From NCBI GenBank assembly GCA_021396245.1, contig WNYE01000001.1, positions 558,001-622,000 of the forward strand: 64,000 nucleotides of DNA. Direction: 5' to 3'. Below the pieces are notes generated by a model. It did no database searches and had not been told where the DNA came from. It saw only the letters and a program-made list of their open reading frames with translations. This DNA comes from Sporothrix humicola. Its lineage: Eukaryota > Ascomycota > Sordariomycetes > Ophiostomatales > Ophiostomataceae. Below, piece after piece: positions 31,472-42,060 of the stretch (its first letter is position 1; every line of letters begins with the position of its first letter). Position numbers and translations under genes: made by a program.

Positions 31472-32269
31472 TGCTGTCTGTGAGGAGGAGAGTCGACCGA
31501 TAGTGGGCTGATGTCCGGACAAGATGTTGAGATGTTCAGAAGATCCTCGGAGGCCCTCAAGTTCTAGGAGATAAGGACCTCAAATTCTCGTCAGGAACGA
31601 CTTTCCTGAATTGTTGATTGCCTTGTGAGTGTGATCGGTGAGTTGGCGAGTCTTCTCCGAAGGCGGTCCAATGTCGGTATGTATGATATCGAAATGTCTG
31701 TGCTCGTGATGTGGTCGTCAGCTGAGTTCACCCGAGATGAGGTTCTTGGCTAGAAGAGAATGTTGAGAGTGGCCAAAGTCGTGATTCGAAAAGAGTAACT
31801 GCGACATTCGACACATCTTCTCCGCACTCCGTACGTTTATGGATTCGCAGAAAGAACCACCCTCCTTCTTTCCTTCTCGCTTCTCGTTGTAGCTCCTTCC
31901 GTAATATTGGATTTTTGTCGACATTAGCTCGGGTTTGGCCACGAGGGCGTCAGGGGCACATACGCTGCCGAGAAAGGAAACTGCGTCCGGCGTTCACTGC
32001 CTTTTTACCATCCACAAGGAAAAACCGTCCGGCGCCATCATTCCCCGCACGACTCCGCATACCTGTCAGAAGTCAGCCTTGTCCCTCGAGAAGACATGCT
32101 CTCCAGTGACGGCCAGGATGGACGAATGTTTGGCACATTCTCCTTTCAGTTGTTTTCGTGTTCATGATTTTACTTCTCAATTCTTGACCAAACGTCCATT
32201 CCGGCCAGCATCCATACGGGGTTTCTGACCTCCAAATCGACAACTTCCCTCTCAACCTCCTCCACCGCC
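31472..32269. promoter_or_regulatory. Divergent promoter of the AKR and dehydratase genes
   Basis: An 800-base bidirectional intergenic region. A 9-mer CGTCCGGCG occurs twice in the same orientation, at 31984-31992 and 32026-32034, 42 bases apart. CGG-type half sites are what Zn2Cys6 regulators bind, and such a regulator is encoded 4-6 kb away. That these words are functional is inference. Confidence 0.45.
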
Positions 32270-33538
32270 ATGGCTTCCCCTCGCATCACGGCCGTCAGGA
32301 CGTTCCTGGTCGCGCCTGACAAGCGCAACCCGGACGCGCCCAAGCCAGGCCAGTGGCTCTACAGCCAGCGCATCGCCAACCCCATGTCCAAGTACCCCAA
32401 GTACCGCGACGAGCGCGAGAGCTGGGGGATTGACGTGCTGAGGAATTTCTGTGTCGAGGTGGAGGCAGTGTCGGCCACGGGGGAGACTGTCATCGGATTC
32501 TCCATTGGCCACGGCGGCTTCGTTGGGTGTTACTTGACGGAAGAACACTTTAAGCGCTTCCTGATCGGGGCCGACCCCCGCGACATCCAGCAGATCTGGG
32601 ACCAGATGTACTGTGGATCGCAGCATTACGGCCGGCGGGGCATCACGATGATGGTCGTGAGTGTGATTGACCTGGCCCTGTGGGACTTGCTCGGAAAACT
32701 GCGCGGCGAGCCGGTGTACAAGCTGATTGGGGGCGCCACAAAAGAGTACTTGACGGCCTACTGCACGGGACCCTACCCGGAAGTGGCTCGCTCTCAAGGT
32801 TTCTACGGGAGCAAAGTGCCACTCCCCTTCTCGCCCAGCGAGCCCGACAGCCTGCGGCGCAACTACGAGGCTCTGGCGGCACACCGCAAGAGCGCCGGAC
32901 CCGGTTTCCCGCTGATTGTGGACTGTTACATGTCCTTGACCATCCCGTACGCCATCCAGCTCATCCGCAAGTGCGAGGACCTCGATATTGAGTGGTGGGA
33001 GGAAGTGCTGAGCCCGGACGACACCGAGGGCTATTCTTTGTTACAAAAAGCACTCCCGCACATCAAGTGGGCCACCGGCGAGCACGAGTACACGCGCTAC
33101 GGGTACCGCAAGCTGATCGAGACGCGGTTCTTTGGGGTCCTGCAGCCGGACGTCATGTGGTGCGGCGGTCTCACAGAAATGGTGCGCATTGCCGCCCATG
33201 CTGCTGCGTACGGAATTGACGTGGTGCCGCACGGCACCAGCCACTACACAGTGCAATTTTGCATGGCCACGCCGAATTCGTCGCTCATCGAGTACGTCGC
33301 GTACGCGCCCGACGGGAAATCAGTGGCGCCCGTGCACGGCGACTTTTTTGTCCAAGAGCCGCTGCCGGACGCAGACGGGCGTGTTCGGTCAAGCAGTTTC
33401 GACAAGCCTGGGTTCGGCCTCGAGGTCAGCCCGCATGTTAAGCTGGTGTCCGCGAGAGACCTACTCAAGCCATACTATGACATATTTGGAGAGTTAAAGG
33501 AGAATCTTCCTCAAGAAGGGGAGGAGGGAAGTAGATAG
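32270..33538 (+). CDS. L-rhamnonate dehydratase-like enolase-superfamily enzyme
   Basis: A 422-residue mandelate-racemase-subgroup protein, ATG at 32270 in context ccgccATGg. The N-terminal capping domain contains ANPMSKYPKY and RESWGIDVLRNF, and the whole protein follows the L-rhamnonate dehydratase (RhmD/LRA3) pattern closely. The barrel supplies metal ligands D218 (IVDCYMS), E244 (WWEEVLSP) and E271 (TGEHEY), and the catalytic H321 (VVPHGTSHY). QPDVMWCGGLTEMVRIAA and DKPGFGLEV near the C-terminus also match the family. The reaction expected from the family is dehydration of L-rhamnonate to 2-keto-3-deoxy-L-rhamnonate, although related aldonates are possible. The neighbours (AKR, transporter, regulator, 2-hydroxyacid enzymes) support sugar-acid catabolism. 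No aldolase or lactonase gene is in the window. Confidence 0.85.
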   Translation: MASPRITAVRTFLVAPDKRNPDAPKPGQWLYSQRIANPMSKYPKYRDERESWGIDVLRNFCVEVEAVSATGETVIGFSIGHGGFVGCYLTEEHFKRFLIGADPRDIQQIWDQMYCGSQHYGRRGITMMVVSVIDLALWDLLGKLRGEPVYKLIGGATKEYLTAYCTGPYPEVARSQGFYGSKVPLPFSPSEPDSLRRNYEALAAHRKSAGPGFPLIVDCYMSLTIPYAIQLIRKCEDLDIEWWEEVLSPDDTEGYSLLQKALPHIKWATGEHEYTRYGYRKLIETRFFGVLQPDVMWCGGLTEMVRIAAHAAAYGIDVVPHGTSHYTVQFCMATPNSSLIEYVAYAPDGKSVAPVHGDFFVQEPLPDADGRVRSSSFDKPGFGLEVSPHVKLVSARDLLKPYYDIFGELKENLPQEGEEGSR

Positions 33539-33602
33539 TCAGAACTTCATATTAATCTATCGTTTGAATCTACCAACTGTATCTATTTGAATACCCACCC
33601 CC

Positions 33603-34658
33603 CTAATAGCCATCCTCCCGCTGGATCTGGTTGATGAGCTCGCGGCCGTTGTGCAGTCGCCGCAGGTTCTCATCTAGGATTTCAATCGTTCTGGGCATGT
33701 ACTCGTCCGAGACGCCCGAAATGTGCGGCGTGACGATCGTGTTGCGGGCTGTCCACAATGGATGGCCTTCTTGCAGTGGCTCCGGGTCTGTCACATCGAG
33801 TGCTGCGCCGAGCAGTGTGCCGTTGTTGAGAGCAGTGACAAGAGCGTCAGTCTGAATAATATCGCCCCGGGCCACATTGATCAAGTATGCGCCGCGCAGC
33901 TTTTCAAACTGGGCAGCGCCTAGGGCACCCCGCGTCTTGTCTGTCGACGGCAGCGCCACCACGAGGACGTCCATCGTGCCCTTGACTTGATCCAAGAACG
34001 TGTCGAGGTCTCCGTGGTACCATGCTTCCGGCAAAGAACCAGACGGATCGCCCGTGTTGGCCGGCGTAAAGGTCGTGCTTGCTCTCTCGGCGGCTGTCGT
34101 CTTGGGGTGCAGCGTGTACGCCACGACGCGCATCCCGCAGGCCGACAGGATCCGCGCCGAGTGCCGTGCAATTGCCCCGTAGCCGAGGAACACAACCCGC
34201 TTCCCGAGGAGGTCGCCCCGACTTTGGTAGGAACTCGCCCTCCACACACCTTCTCGTTGCCACTCGAGAAGGCGCGGCACCTGCCGGTAGTGCGCCAGCA
34301 GCATCGCCACCACCCACTCGGCAATCTGCGGTGCGTGCACGCCCGAGTTGCGTGTCCACTGGATCGAGCGGTCGTGCAAAAGGGGTGCTCCCAAGGCCTG
34401 GTTGATGCCGCCGCTGTAGAGGTACACCCACTTGAGGTTGGGGCACTGTTTTCTGTCGGTTGCAAACAGAGAGTGCGTCAGGTGCACGGTGGCGCGGGCC
34501 CAGACGTCAGCCGGCACCTTGTCGTCGTCGCCGGCGCCGGCGTTGTAATGCAAAACCTCGACATTCGGCTGCAGCTCTTTGAGGCGGGCATAGCTTCCTG
34601 GGTAGGCGTCGAACGGGATGGTGATGAGGAGGACCTCGTGGGGTGAGGGGGACGACAT
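33603..34658 (-). CDS. D-2-hydroxyacid dehydrogenase, second paralogue
   Basis: A 351-residue protein, ATG at 34658 (MSSPSPHEVLLITIPFD). The NAD-binding motif VVFLGYGAIARHSARIL includes G159-x-G161. Catalytic residues are R264 (NVARGDIIQTD), E293 (DVTDPEPLQ) and H312 (VTPHISG). The protein is only distantly similar to the dehydrogenase at 21828 and lacks its N-terminal extension, so it is probably cytosolic. Its 3' end lies only 64 bases from the convergent dehydratase stop, so the two genes likely have overlapping 3' transcripts. It may reduce or oxidise a keto/hydroxy acid derived from sugar-acid breakdown; this is inferred from neighbours only. Confidence 0.92.
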   Translation of the reverse strand: MSSPSPHEVLLITIPFDAYPGSYARLKELQPNVEVLHYNAGAGDDDKVPADVWARATVHLTHSLFATDRKQCPNLKWVYLYSGGINQALGAPLLHDRSIQWTRNSGVHAPQIAEWVVAMLLAHYRQVPRLLEWQREGVWRASSYQSRGDLLGKRVVFLGYGAIARHSARILSACGMRVVAYTLHPKTTAAERASTTFTPANTGDPSGSLPEAWYHGDLDTFLDQVKGTMDVLVVALPSTDKTRGALGAAQFEKLRGAYLINVARGDIIQTDALVTALNNGTLLGAALDVTDPEPLQEGHPLWTARNTIVTPHISGVSDEYMPRTIEILDENLRRLHNGRELINQIQREDGY

Positions 34659-35380
34659 GGTGAAAATGCGTGAGGGCGTGCCGATGATGTTTCTGCTGGC
34701 TAGAACAGGTGACGTCGATCGGATTTATTTTGAGTGTTTGTCGACGGACATTTTGACTTGTTCTTGTTTCCTCTTGTTTCTCTTGGCTTGCCTACTTGGC
34801 CAGCCTGCCCAAAAGGGAACCTCCGCCATCGCTGGTCGTGCCTTCCCCGCGTATTCCCCAGATTGCCAGTGGATTTTACTGGATTCGCCTGTCATGTTGG
34901 TGTTAGTCTAGCTTGTTTCCGAATCGGGAAATTCCTTCCGGCAGAACAATTGGCAGGCACGTTCCGTACTTCTTCCGTGTTAATCGACCTGCCCTTTTCC
35001 TCTTTTGCACAATTTCCGTTTACAGATAAGGCAGGAGAGCAGGAGATAATGTCCGTGTTTGTATCGAAAAGGAGAACTTCCACGACAAGATCAACACATG
35101 TCCGATCCGGACATTCTACACTGCATCGGACATCACCATCACACCAAGATAACCGAAGAAATCAAGGCAATGGGCAAAATGTTGTCCCTCATGTGCTGAT
35201 TGTTCCGACAATCATACAAGCAGACAACGACCACACATCACATCAGGTCCGACAGATATCCCGGAGGTTCCGTTTTGGATATCTAGAAGACAAGATTTAA
35301 GATCTGGAGTCGTCTTCGTCTTATCACATCTGTTGACTTTGCTTCCAACCTTATCAATCTTTACACAGACCACTGCCACC
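34659..35380. promoter_or_regulatory. Divergent promoter of the dehydrogenase and PhyH genes
   Basis: A 720-base bidirectional region rich in TCCG/CGGA words, including the palindrome listed separately, a further CGGACA half site at about 35128-35133 and TTCCGACAA near 35208. No coding sequence is seen. Confidence 0.45.
35099..35113. promoter_or_regulatory. TGTCCG-N3-CGGACA palindrome, candidate Zn2Cys6 binding site
   Basis: A perfect 6+6 inverted repeat with a 3-bp spacer (TGTCCGATCCGGACA), containing CCG-N3-CGG. It lies 268 bases upstream of the PhyH ATG, and a half site follows 15 bases downstream. Binuclear zinc factors bind paired CGG triplets with fixed spacing, and one is encoded about 2 kb away. 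Function is inferred. Confidence 0.5.
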
Positions 35381-36346
35381 ATGACAGTCGACGTCGAACA
35401 GCCTCTCTACGTCAACGACGGCCCTTTTGAAGAGTCCGACTATGGCCGGCTCATTCCATCAGACCCGGCCACAATCCCTCTCGACGAGCTCCGCCGCCGC
35501 TTCCGGGAAGATGGCTACCTGTTTCTAAAGGGGTTATTGCCCCGCGACGACGTCCTGGAAGCCCGCCGCGCCTACTTTTCGTACCTCGAGCCCAGCGGCG
35601 TCTTGAAGCCCGGCTCAGACCCCGTCGACGGCATTTTTGACGCCTCCCGAGACGTCAGCGAGTTCCCCGGCATCGGCGCGGGCTACTACGAGTCCATGCC
35701 CCCGCAGGCGCGCGAGTTCATGACGCGGGCGCTCGACGCGCACGGCCAGCCCTGGTACAACGAAACGCTGTGCAAGCATCCCGTGCTGCTCGAGTTTATG
35801 GCAAAGTTTACAGGGTGGGGGAAGGATACTCTGCCACTCGAACGAACACTACTCAGAAACAACATCCCGCAGGCCAAGGCGATCGGCGTGCACTATGACC
35901 AGATCTTTTTGCGGCACGGCGAGCCGACGAGCGTTACTGTGTGGGTGCCGATGGGCGACATTGCCTTGAGAGGAGGCGGCCTGATTTACCTGGAAGGAGG
36001 ACACACGCTCGGGCGCGAGATCGAGGAGTCCTTCACCCAGAAAGCCGAGGCGTCTGGCCTGACCTCGGACGAAGCCAAGTCAGCGTTCAACCGCAACATG
36101 CTGTCGAGCGGTGTGCTGACGGACGGACCCCTGGCGTTTGGCCGCGAGCACAAACGAAAGTGGATGGTCACCGACTACGAAGCCGGCGACGTCGTGCTGC
36201 ACACGCCGTACATGATCCACGCGTCGACGATCAACCACGACCCGGACCAGATCATCCGGCTGGCCACCGACCTGCGGTTTGTTGACTCGTCCAAGCCGTG
36301 GGACGAGCGCTGGGCAGAACAGTTCCGTCTCGGCGATGGGGTGTAG
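35381..36346 (+). CDS. Phytanoyl-CoA dioxygenase (PhyH) family Fe(II)/2-oxoglutarate oxygenase
   Basis: A 321-residue protein from the ATG at 35381 (context gccaccATGac, MTVDVEQPLYVNDG); the frame extends upstream only to a TTG. The facial triad is visible as H171-x-D173 (GVHYDQIF) and a distal His at H280 (YMIHAST; H274 is a less likely choice), with R293 (DQIIRLATDLRF) for 2-oxoglutarate binding. WVPMGDIALRGGGLIYLEGGH is the usual PhyH core strand pair. Family members hydroxylate acyl-CoAs, small molecules or natural products; the substrate here is unknown. There is no PTS1 or PTS2, unlike true phytanoyl-CoA hydroxylases, which argues against peroxisomal fatty-acid alpha-oxidation. It shares a divergent promoter with the 2-hydroxyacid dehydrogenase. 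Confidence 0.9.
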   Translation: MTVDVEQPLYVNDGPFEESDYGRLIPSDPATIPLDELRRRFREDGYLFLKGLLPRDDVLEARRAYFSYLEPSGVLKPGSDPVDGIFDASRDVSEFPGIGAGYYESMPPQAREFMTRALDAHGQPWYNETLCKHPVLLEFMAKFTGWGKDTLPLERTLLRNNIPQAKAIGVHYDQIFLRHGEPTSVTVWVPMGDIALRGGGLIYLEGGHTLGREIEESFTQKAEASGLTSDEAKSAFNRNMLSSGVLTDGPLAFGREHKRKWMVTDYEAGDVVLHTPYMIHASTINHDPDQIIRLATDLRFVDSSKPWDERWAEQFRLGDGV

Positions 36347-36466
36347 AGCTGGAGGTGTTACAGAATAATCTGTTTTAAATTTTGTACGACACAATATCTG
36401 CCACTTCATATCTGCGTTCAATTTAATTTTATTATACAGTCAATACTGTCTCATTGCTACGCCGTC

Positions 36467-38628
36467 CTATGTCCACCCCCACTGTTCCCTGAGGTGGGCC
36501 TGGATGGCGGCCGTCGGCCAGGCCAGCGTGCGGTCCGTCGTCACGAGAATGTCAAAGAGGGCCTGCTGCTCGGCCGGATCCGTGAACAAATCGCCGCAAA
36601 TAGCAATGGCAATGCAGGCCGTGAACATGGACGGCACGCAGTGCGTATTGGACAGTGTGATGCCACACAAGCTGCGGACATGCTCCTGGATGGCGGCATT
36701 GGTCGTCTTTGTGGATTCGGCTGCGCGCGGGCCCAAGTGAGGCCGGCGCGGGTCGTGGGCGGCCAGCAGGATTTGCGTGAGTAAATAATGCTGGCGGGCG
36801 GCGACGTGGCAGTCGTTCAGCAGCATGATGGTGGGAAAGACGCGGCCGGGACCTGGCGGGCGGTACAGCAAAGGCTCATACGAAAGGGGAACATTGTTGA
36901 TCCACTGCTGAGCGCGCCAGGCCAAATCGTCCCAGGAAGAAGGGGGTGTGTTTGCAGAGGAAGAAGAGGAATCACTCTCCTCGCCATAGCAGAAGGTCAG
37001 GACTTCTGCACACAGCACAAACATGTGAAACGCAAGTGCCCAGTCGTCTTCTTGGACACCTGGAGAGGATGGAGACGAAGTTGAAGACGCGGACATTCCT
37101 CTTAGCGAGTGGTCTGCCCTAACATATTCTCTTAGCAGCTGGACCGGCCGCTGTGTCCGGAACGAAATGACAATCTCCTGCCGCAGCGCCACTCGAAAAA
37201 CAGCCTGCCGGATCGGCGATGACTGGGCATACTCGTGCAGCCGCACAAACGTGTGCGTCCCCATCAGGTGGTTCTCCATATCTTGGCCTAAGGGGGTTAG
37301 TGACAATTATTGTCAATATGTACGCACGGTGACATACCCATAATCTCCTCATATAAGCGGAGGATGACGGTGGCGGCGTAGAGGCGCTCGTCGAGGGCCG
37401 CGTTCGTGTCATTGAGTAAAGGAATCAACAGTTTGAGACATGTCCGGTGGTAATTGTCCGCCAGAGCCGACGCGTCGTCATCTTTTTCGCGACCGCCTTT
37501 CAGCAGCCCCAAATGCCGCGCCGACACGGCAAAGATGGCATTGAGGAGCGGCGGCGACGACGCGGCGCACTGCACGACGCTCGTCGCAAACGTGTTTTGC
37601 GGGTCGCCGTAGTCGAACCACGCCGACAGATCCGTGACAAAGTGGCGAAGGAGGGCGGCCTCGTTGTCGTTCTCGAGCGGCCAGTGTCTTCTCAGGAGGC
37701 TGTGCGGTGACGCAAGGTGGGCTGGAGCGGTTGTGGGCGTCAAAATAAACGACACGCTCCTTGACGAGTAGTCGGCACCACTGCTGCCAGGAGAAGGGTC
37801 GTTGGCGGTATGGCTGGTAAGCCACAGACAGTCCTCCTGTGGCGTGTCATCTATGGGGAGAGTACTGTGTGACTGTGGCTGCAAGACAGAGACAGAGACA
37901 GAGACAGACACAGGGACCTCTTCAGAGTGACCCACAAACGACGCTCTGGGTGACTGAGACTGGGGAGATAGGGGCGCCTCTCCCAAAGTCAAGGGCGGTG
38001 GAGTCGACACTTCCGACTCATCTTCTTCCTCTTCCTCTTCTTCTTCCTCGTCTCCTTCGTCCACTTCCTCATCTGATCCTTCTTGAGACGAGTGGCTCAG
38101 CCCGGGGACATACTCAAACACAAACTCCACATCCCCTGGCGGCGGTGTCAGCCAGACTTGGTCCTCTGCGAACCCAAACTCGGCCCTGCTCGCCTGGTGT
38201 CGCCGGGCAAGTCTGCTGTTTCTGCCAGATCGTCGAGTGAGTCGTGTTGAAGGCGGACTGTCCTCGTCTACCAGAACATTGCTGTACCGAAACGGCAGCG
38301 GTTTGCCACGGACACAACTTGCCCCAAGTAGAATACAACGTCCACATGTCGGCAGTTGAACGTCGCCTGTGTAAGAGGGAGAAAACGTGTAAGTCAGTCG
38401 ATCTCTGTAGATATTTCCTATTTGGGACGACACTCTGCCGTGTTCTTTCTCTGATCTGCCCGTCATCCACTCGAGCCACTTACATTTCGCGTGTGCCGTC
38501 CTGCACCCGTCACTGTTTGATATTATGGGTCAGTATCAACGACAAACAAGGGGCTCATCAGCTCGTACGATCAAACAAGGAAACACTCACCAACTCTGCA
38601 ATTTGCGCCGCTGTTGTCGGTGGGCCAT
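36467..38628 (-). CDS. Zn2Cys6 fungal transcription factor, four exons
   Basis: Exons complement(36467-37287, 37338-38366, 38484-38512, 38591-38628) encode 638 residues. Introns are 50, 117 and 78 nt with GTATGT, GTAAGT and GTGAGT donors; all phases agree. The zinc cluster is spread over three exons: C13-x2-C16-x6-C23-x6-C30-x2-C33-x6-C40, a perfect Zn2Cys6 spacing, with PTCGRC at its second half. An acidic run of Asp/Glu lies at about 125-145 and a Val-Ser repeat at about 185-195. The C-terminal half (about 260-620) has the alpha-helical middle-homology style of fungal_trans-type regulators (AALLRHFVTDLSAWFD, CAASSPPLLNAIFAVSARHLG, HLMGT). It sits between the PhyH gene and the transporter and is the likely pathway-specific regulator of this module. 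Confidence 0.92.
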
Positions 38629-39541
38629 GGCCGGCTGTGTTGTCCGTTATCGATTTGTTCCTGGATTTGTTCACCTCGCCATTTGTCGTCCCTTTTTCTT
38701 CCCTGAATTATTTCAATACTTTCATTCGATTCTTGGGAGAGGAAACAGGAAATATGCCACGGCCACTCGTCCACTTTCACGATCACAACTCAAATCAGGG
38801 TCCGGCCGGGCAGATATACTTGTTTGGGAAGACTTTTGTTTGTGGAGAATGAGAAGAAACGTGGGGAAGCCAAGTCCGGGGCACATGCAAGCGAGCACGC
38901 GAAGACAGACCAAAAACGAACCAAACGAAGACCGAGCGGACCAGTGCCACTCCTTGCGACTCAATGACACTTAACGGTCAGAAATCTACGAGTTGAGAAC
39001 CAAATTAGGAAAACTAGTCCTAAAACCAGGTTAGAACCAGAGTAGAACCGAGTCGTTGGTTGGCGGTAATGCGGCACTCGTATCGCTTGTGATTTTACCA
39101 AAAAGAAACTGAAAGGTGGTGTGAACAACCCCGCACACGAGTCTGAAGAAGAGAATGTCAAAAACAACGACAAAGAAGACATGATAAGAGGTGGAAAATG
39201 TTCAGCCGTAACACAGCACTTGTCAGTGATTTTATTTAGATTTTTTAAGAAGACATCATTAGAAAGAGAAATCGACAGGACAGCAATCAGTGTTGTTAAT
39301 TTTTCTCAAAATAAATAGAATTTGAAGCAATTCGATATGAAATAATTCAAATTAAAATCCGCTCAAATTTGCTTGGAAGAAAATCAAACAAATTTAAAGG
39401 AAGTACTCAATACATAGTCATAAATCGCACAGAATTACAATGTCTTTGAAAATTCGATGATATACCCAACAATTTGATTTCTCACAAACTATCCTGTTGA
39501 CTTGTTGACAATTTCTCTTTACATCCAGTCTGACCCACCCC
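38629..39541. other. Intergenic spacer
   Basis: About 900 bases between the regulator's ATG and the transporter stop. 39200-39540 is AT-rich 3' flank. No gene recognised. Confidence 0.4.
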
Positions 39542-41140
39542 CTACTGCTCAATCACGTAGTCCTTGAACTGGCGCGTCGGCACCTTGCGCTCAAACATAA
39601 TGTCGAGCTCCTCAAACGTGCGGTCCTTACACTCGGGTAGCCGGAAGTAGCACCAGAAGCAGCACAGCAGTGAGATGCTGCCATAAACCAGACCGGTCTT
39701 GGGGCCGAGGTTGGCCTCGGTGGCGTTTATCAAGTAGGGCGAGGCGACGTTGTAGACAATGCCGAGCGACGAGTAGGCAATCAGGGCAATGGCAACGGTG
39801 TGGCCACGGAGGCGGGTGGACGATGTTTCCGTGAAGATGACATAGGCGACGGGGCCGACGGTCAGGAAATAAACAAAGAACCAGAGGATCAAGAGGCCGG
39901 CCACGGCGTTGGTGACAGAGTTGTTGTTTGTGGGGATGCCCAGGAAGCCGATGAGCAGCATGAGGCCCGTCAAAAACAAGAGACCGCCAAAGTACAGAGT
40001 GCGCCGGCCGAAGCGCGGGATGAGGAAGAACGAAATGCACGTCCCGACAAAGCCCAGAGCGGTCATGCCAACGTTCATGTTGAAAGCCTGCTGGGTGGGG
40101 AAGCCGGCCTCCTCGAAAAAGACGACGGCATAAAAGGGCAGCGAGAGACCACACAGAATCTGGATGGCCCAGGCCATGGCCGAGACCTCGGTGCGCCGGA
40201 GGTTGGTGCCCTTGAAGCACTCAATGTAGCTCGACGACGCCTCGTACTCAAGCTCGCGCTCGTTGGTGCGCTGGACGAGGGCGAGCATCGTGCGGGCATG
40301 GGCATCTGGGTCGGCCGTGCCGCTGCCAAGTCTTTTGAGGGCCTTCTCGGCCTCGGCAAGCTTGCCCTTGCGCACCAGCCAGTACGGCGACTCGGGCGCC
40401 CAGGGAATAAAGCTCAGGATCAGGACAGGCCAGATCCACTGCAGGGCAAAGGGAATGCGGTAGGCCCACTCGGTCGTGTTGCCGGCATAGCCTGCCAGGA
40501 CGCCTGAAGCCAAAAGCTGACCAATCGACCAGCACAGGTTGACGTACGCCGTCAGAATGTCACGCAGCCGCAGCGGGCACACCTCGGAAGCGTACGTAGG
40601 AGCCAACGACGACAAGATGCCCCAGACGGTGCCGCACAACATCTCGCCAACGAGAAGCACGGCATTGGTGGGTGCGAAGAACGTCAGAAAGACAAAGCCG
40701 GTCAGCAGGAACAAACACACAATCAGCGTCATCTTGCGGCCAAACGCCTCGGCCACATGGCCCTGGATGCCGCCGCCAATCACGCGGCCAACGGGCGAGC
40801 TCATCGCAAACGCCGTCTGCCACGGCGCCGACACCGTGTATTCGCCCTTGAACAGAAAACCGTACTTGCGCTTGAACGACGGCAGGCCGTACAGGTTCGT
40901 GATCAGGTCCGAGTCGTAGCCGTCCATGATGATGCACACACAGAACAGCATCGACCACACGACGGCCATGGGGTGCGTTTTGAACGCTTCACGGACGGTC
41001 ATCTTGTGCTCGCGCTCGGTGGCCTCGTTGGCGGCGTGCTCGTAGTGCTTGATCTCCATGACGTCGGCGCGGCCTGTCTCGGTCTTGACGAGATCGGCGC
41101 CCGCCGGCGCAGGCAGGACGGAACTGTCCTTGTCGGCCAT
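39542..41140 (-). CDS. MFS sugar transporter (alpha-glucoside/hexose porter type)
   Basis: A 532-residue integral membrane protein, ATG at 41140 (MADKDSSVLPAPAGAD). Twelve hydrophobic segments are evident. Sugar-porter signatures include MDGYDSDLITNLYGLPSF after helix 1, GRVIGGGIQGHVAEAFGRK (loop 2-3), PESPYWLVRKGKLAEAEKAL (after helix 6) and LIPRFGRRTLYFGG (loop 8-9). The N-terminus resembles fungal maltose/alpha-glucoside:proton symporters (the AFKTHPMAVVWS...D.DLI pattern). The N- and C-terminal tails are cytosolic and charged. It probably imports the sugar or sugar derivative handled by the neighbouring aldo/keto reductase and dehydratase; the substrate cannot be read from sequence. It shares a 920-base divergent promoter with the FMN oxidase. 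Confidence 0.93.
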   Translation of the reverse strand: MADKDSSVLPAPAGADLVKTETGRADVMEIKHYEHAANEATEREHKMTVREAFKTHPMAVVWSMLFCVCIIMDGYDSDLITNLYGLPSFKRKYGFLFKGEYTVSAPWQTAFAMSSPVGRVIGGGIQGHVAEAFGRKMTLIVCLFLLTGFVFLTFFAPTNAVLLVGEMLCGTVWGILSSLAPTYASEVCPLRLRDILTAYVNLCWSIGQLLASGVLAGYAGNTTEWAYRIPFALQWIWPVLILSFIPWAPESPYWLVRKGKLAEAEKALKRLGSGTADPDAHARTMLALVQRTNERELEYEASSSYIECFKGTNLRRTEVSAMAWAIQILCGLSLPFYAVVFFEEAGFPTQQAFNMNVGMTALGFVGTCISFFLIPRFGRRTLYFGGLLFLTGLMLLIGFLGIPTNNNSVTNAVAGLLILWFFVYFLTVGPVAYVIFTETSSTRLRGHTVAIALIAYSSLGIVYNVASPYLINATEANLGPKTGLVYGSISLLCCFWCYFRLPECKDRTFEELDIMFERKVPTRQFKDYVIEQ

Positions 41141-42060
41141 GGTGTTGGGGGAGAGGATAGTTTGACTTGAGAGAATGAGGAAAAAGATGTGTGGTGAGAA
41201 AAGAGAGGGGATTGAGATAAGGCTGAGGATGAGATGTCGGCAGGAGCTCAGGTGGACCTCCTGCATCTATTTAAGTTTGTCGACGGCAGTCACGACGGTC
41301 GTTCTTGCCTGCAGGGTGATGCACCCTGTCCAGCTCAACTTCAGCTTCAGCTTCTGATTTCTCCAATTCTGTCCATGCGTCGTCTTCCGCGATCATACCC
41401 CGGATTTGGTGTGTGGGATGTAGGTGTGAGTACCCCAGATTTCGAATTAACTTCCGGGGAAATCCCCACGTTTTGGTCGTTGTGATTTCTTTCTTTTGTT
41501 TGGTATTGGATGGCCATTGCTCCTTCCTACGAGCTCACTTTTACTCTTTCCTACTTTGTGACCGGGCGCTGTTTCCTCTTTCGGAACGTGGGATGCCGAC
41601 ACCTACCGATTGTGCTCCGGGCGGGCGTTCCTGCCGTTTCCAGCATCGGCGGGGGCATGTTAGCGCTACAACCTCTGACCCAACAGGCGCTCTTTCCCCT
41701 CACACTATTGACAGTCAGGGGTCACATTGACTTTGCATCCTCTTTTGTTCCTTTCTTCAACACCAATAAAGCTTCCCCTCTTTCAAACCGGCAACTTGGC
41801 CCGGCCGGGCTGCGTTTCCCAGACAAACAGAGAGAGCTGTCAAAAGCTCTTGCCACAACAGATCGGCAGTCGGCGCCAAAAGAGCATGCGTCATGATTCG
41901 GGGTCGCTTCTTTTGGGAGCTGCATTACAAGACAGCTTTTCAGTCTTCAGCTTTCAGCTTGCATATATTGCAAGCCAGGTTGAGCTCAGAATGCCTTGAC
42001 CAACAGACGACCACCAGTTGACACACGCCCCCTCCAAAAACCTTACTCTCCCCTCCCACA
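41141..42060. promoter_or_regulatory. Divergent promoter of the transporter and FMN oxidase
   Basis: A 920-base bidirectional region. A 12-bp perfect palindrome GCCCGGCCGGGC lies at 41799-41810, containing CCG and CGG triplets. No gene seen. Confidence 0.4.
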
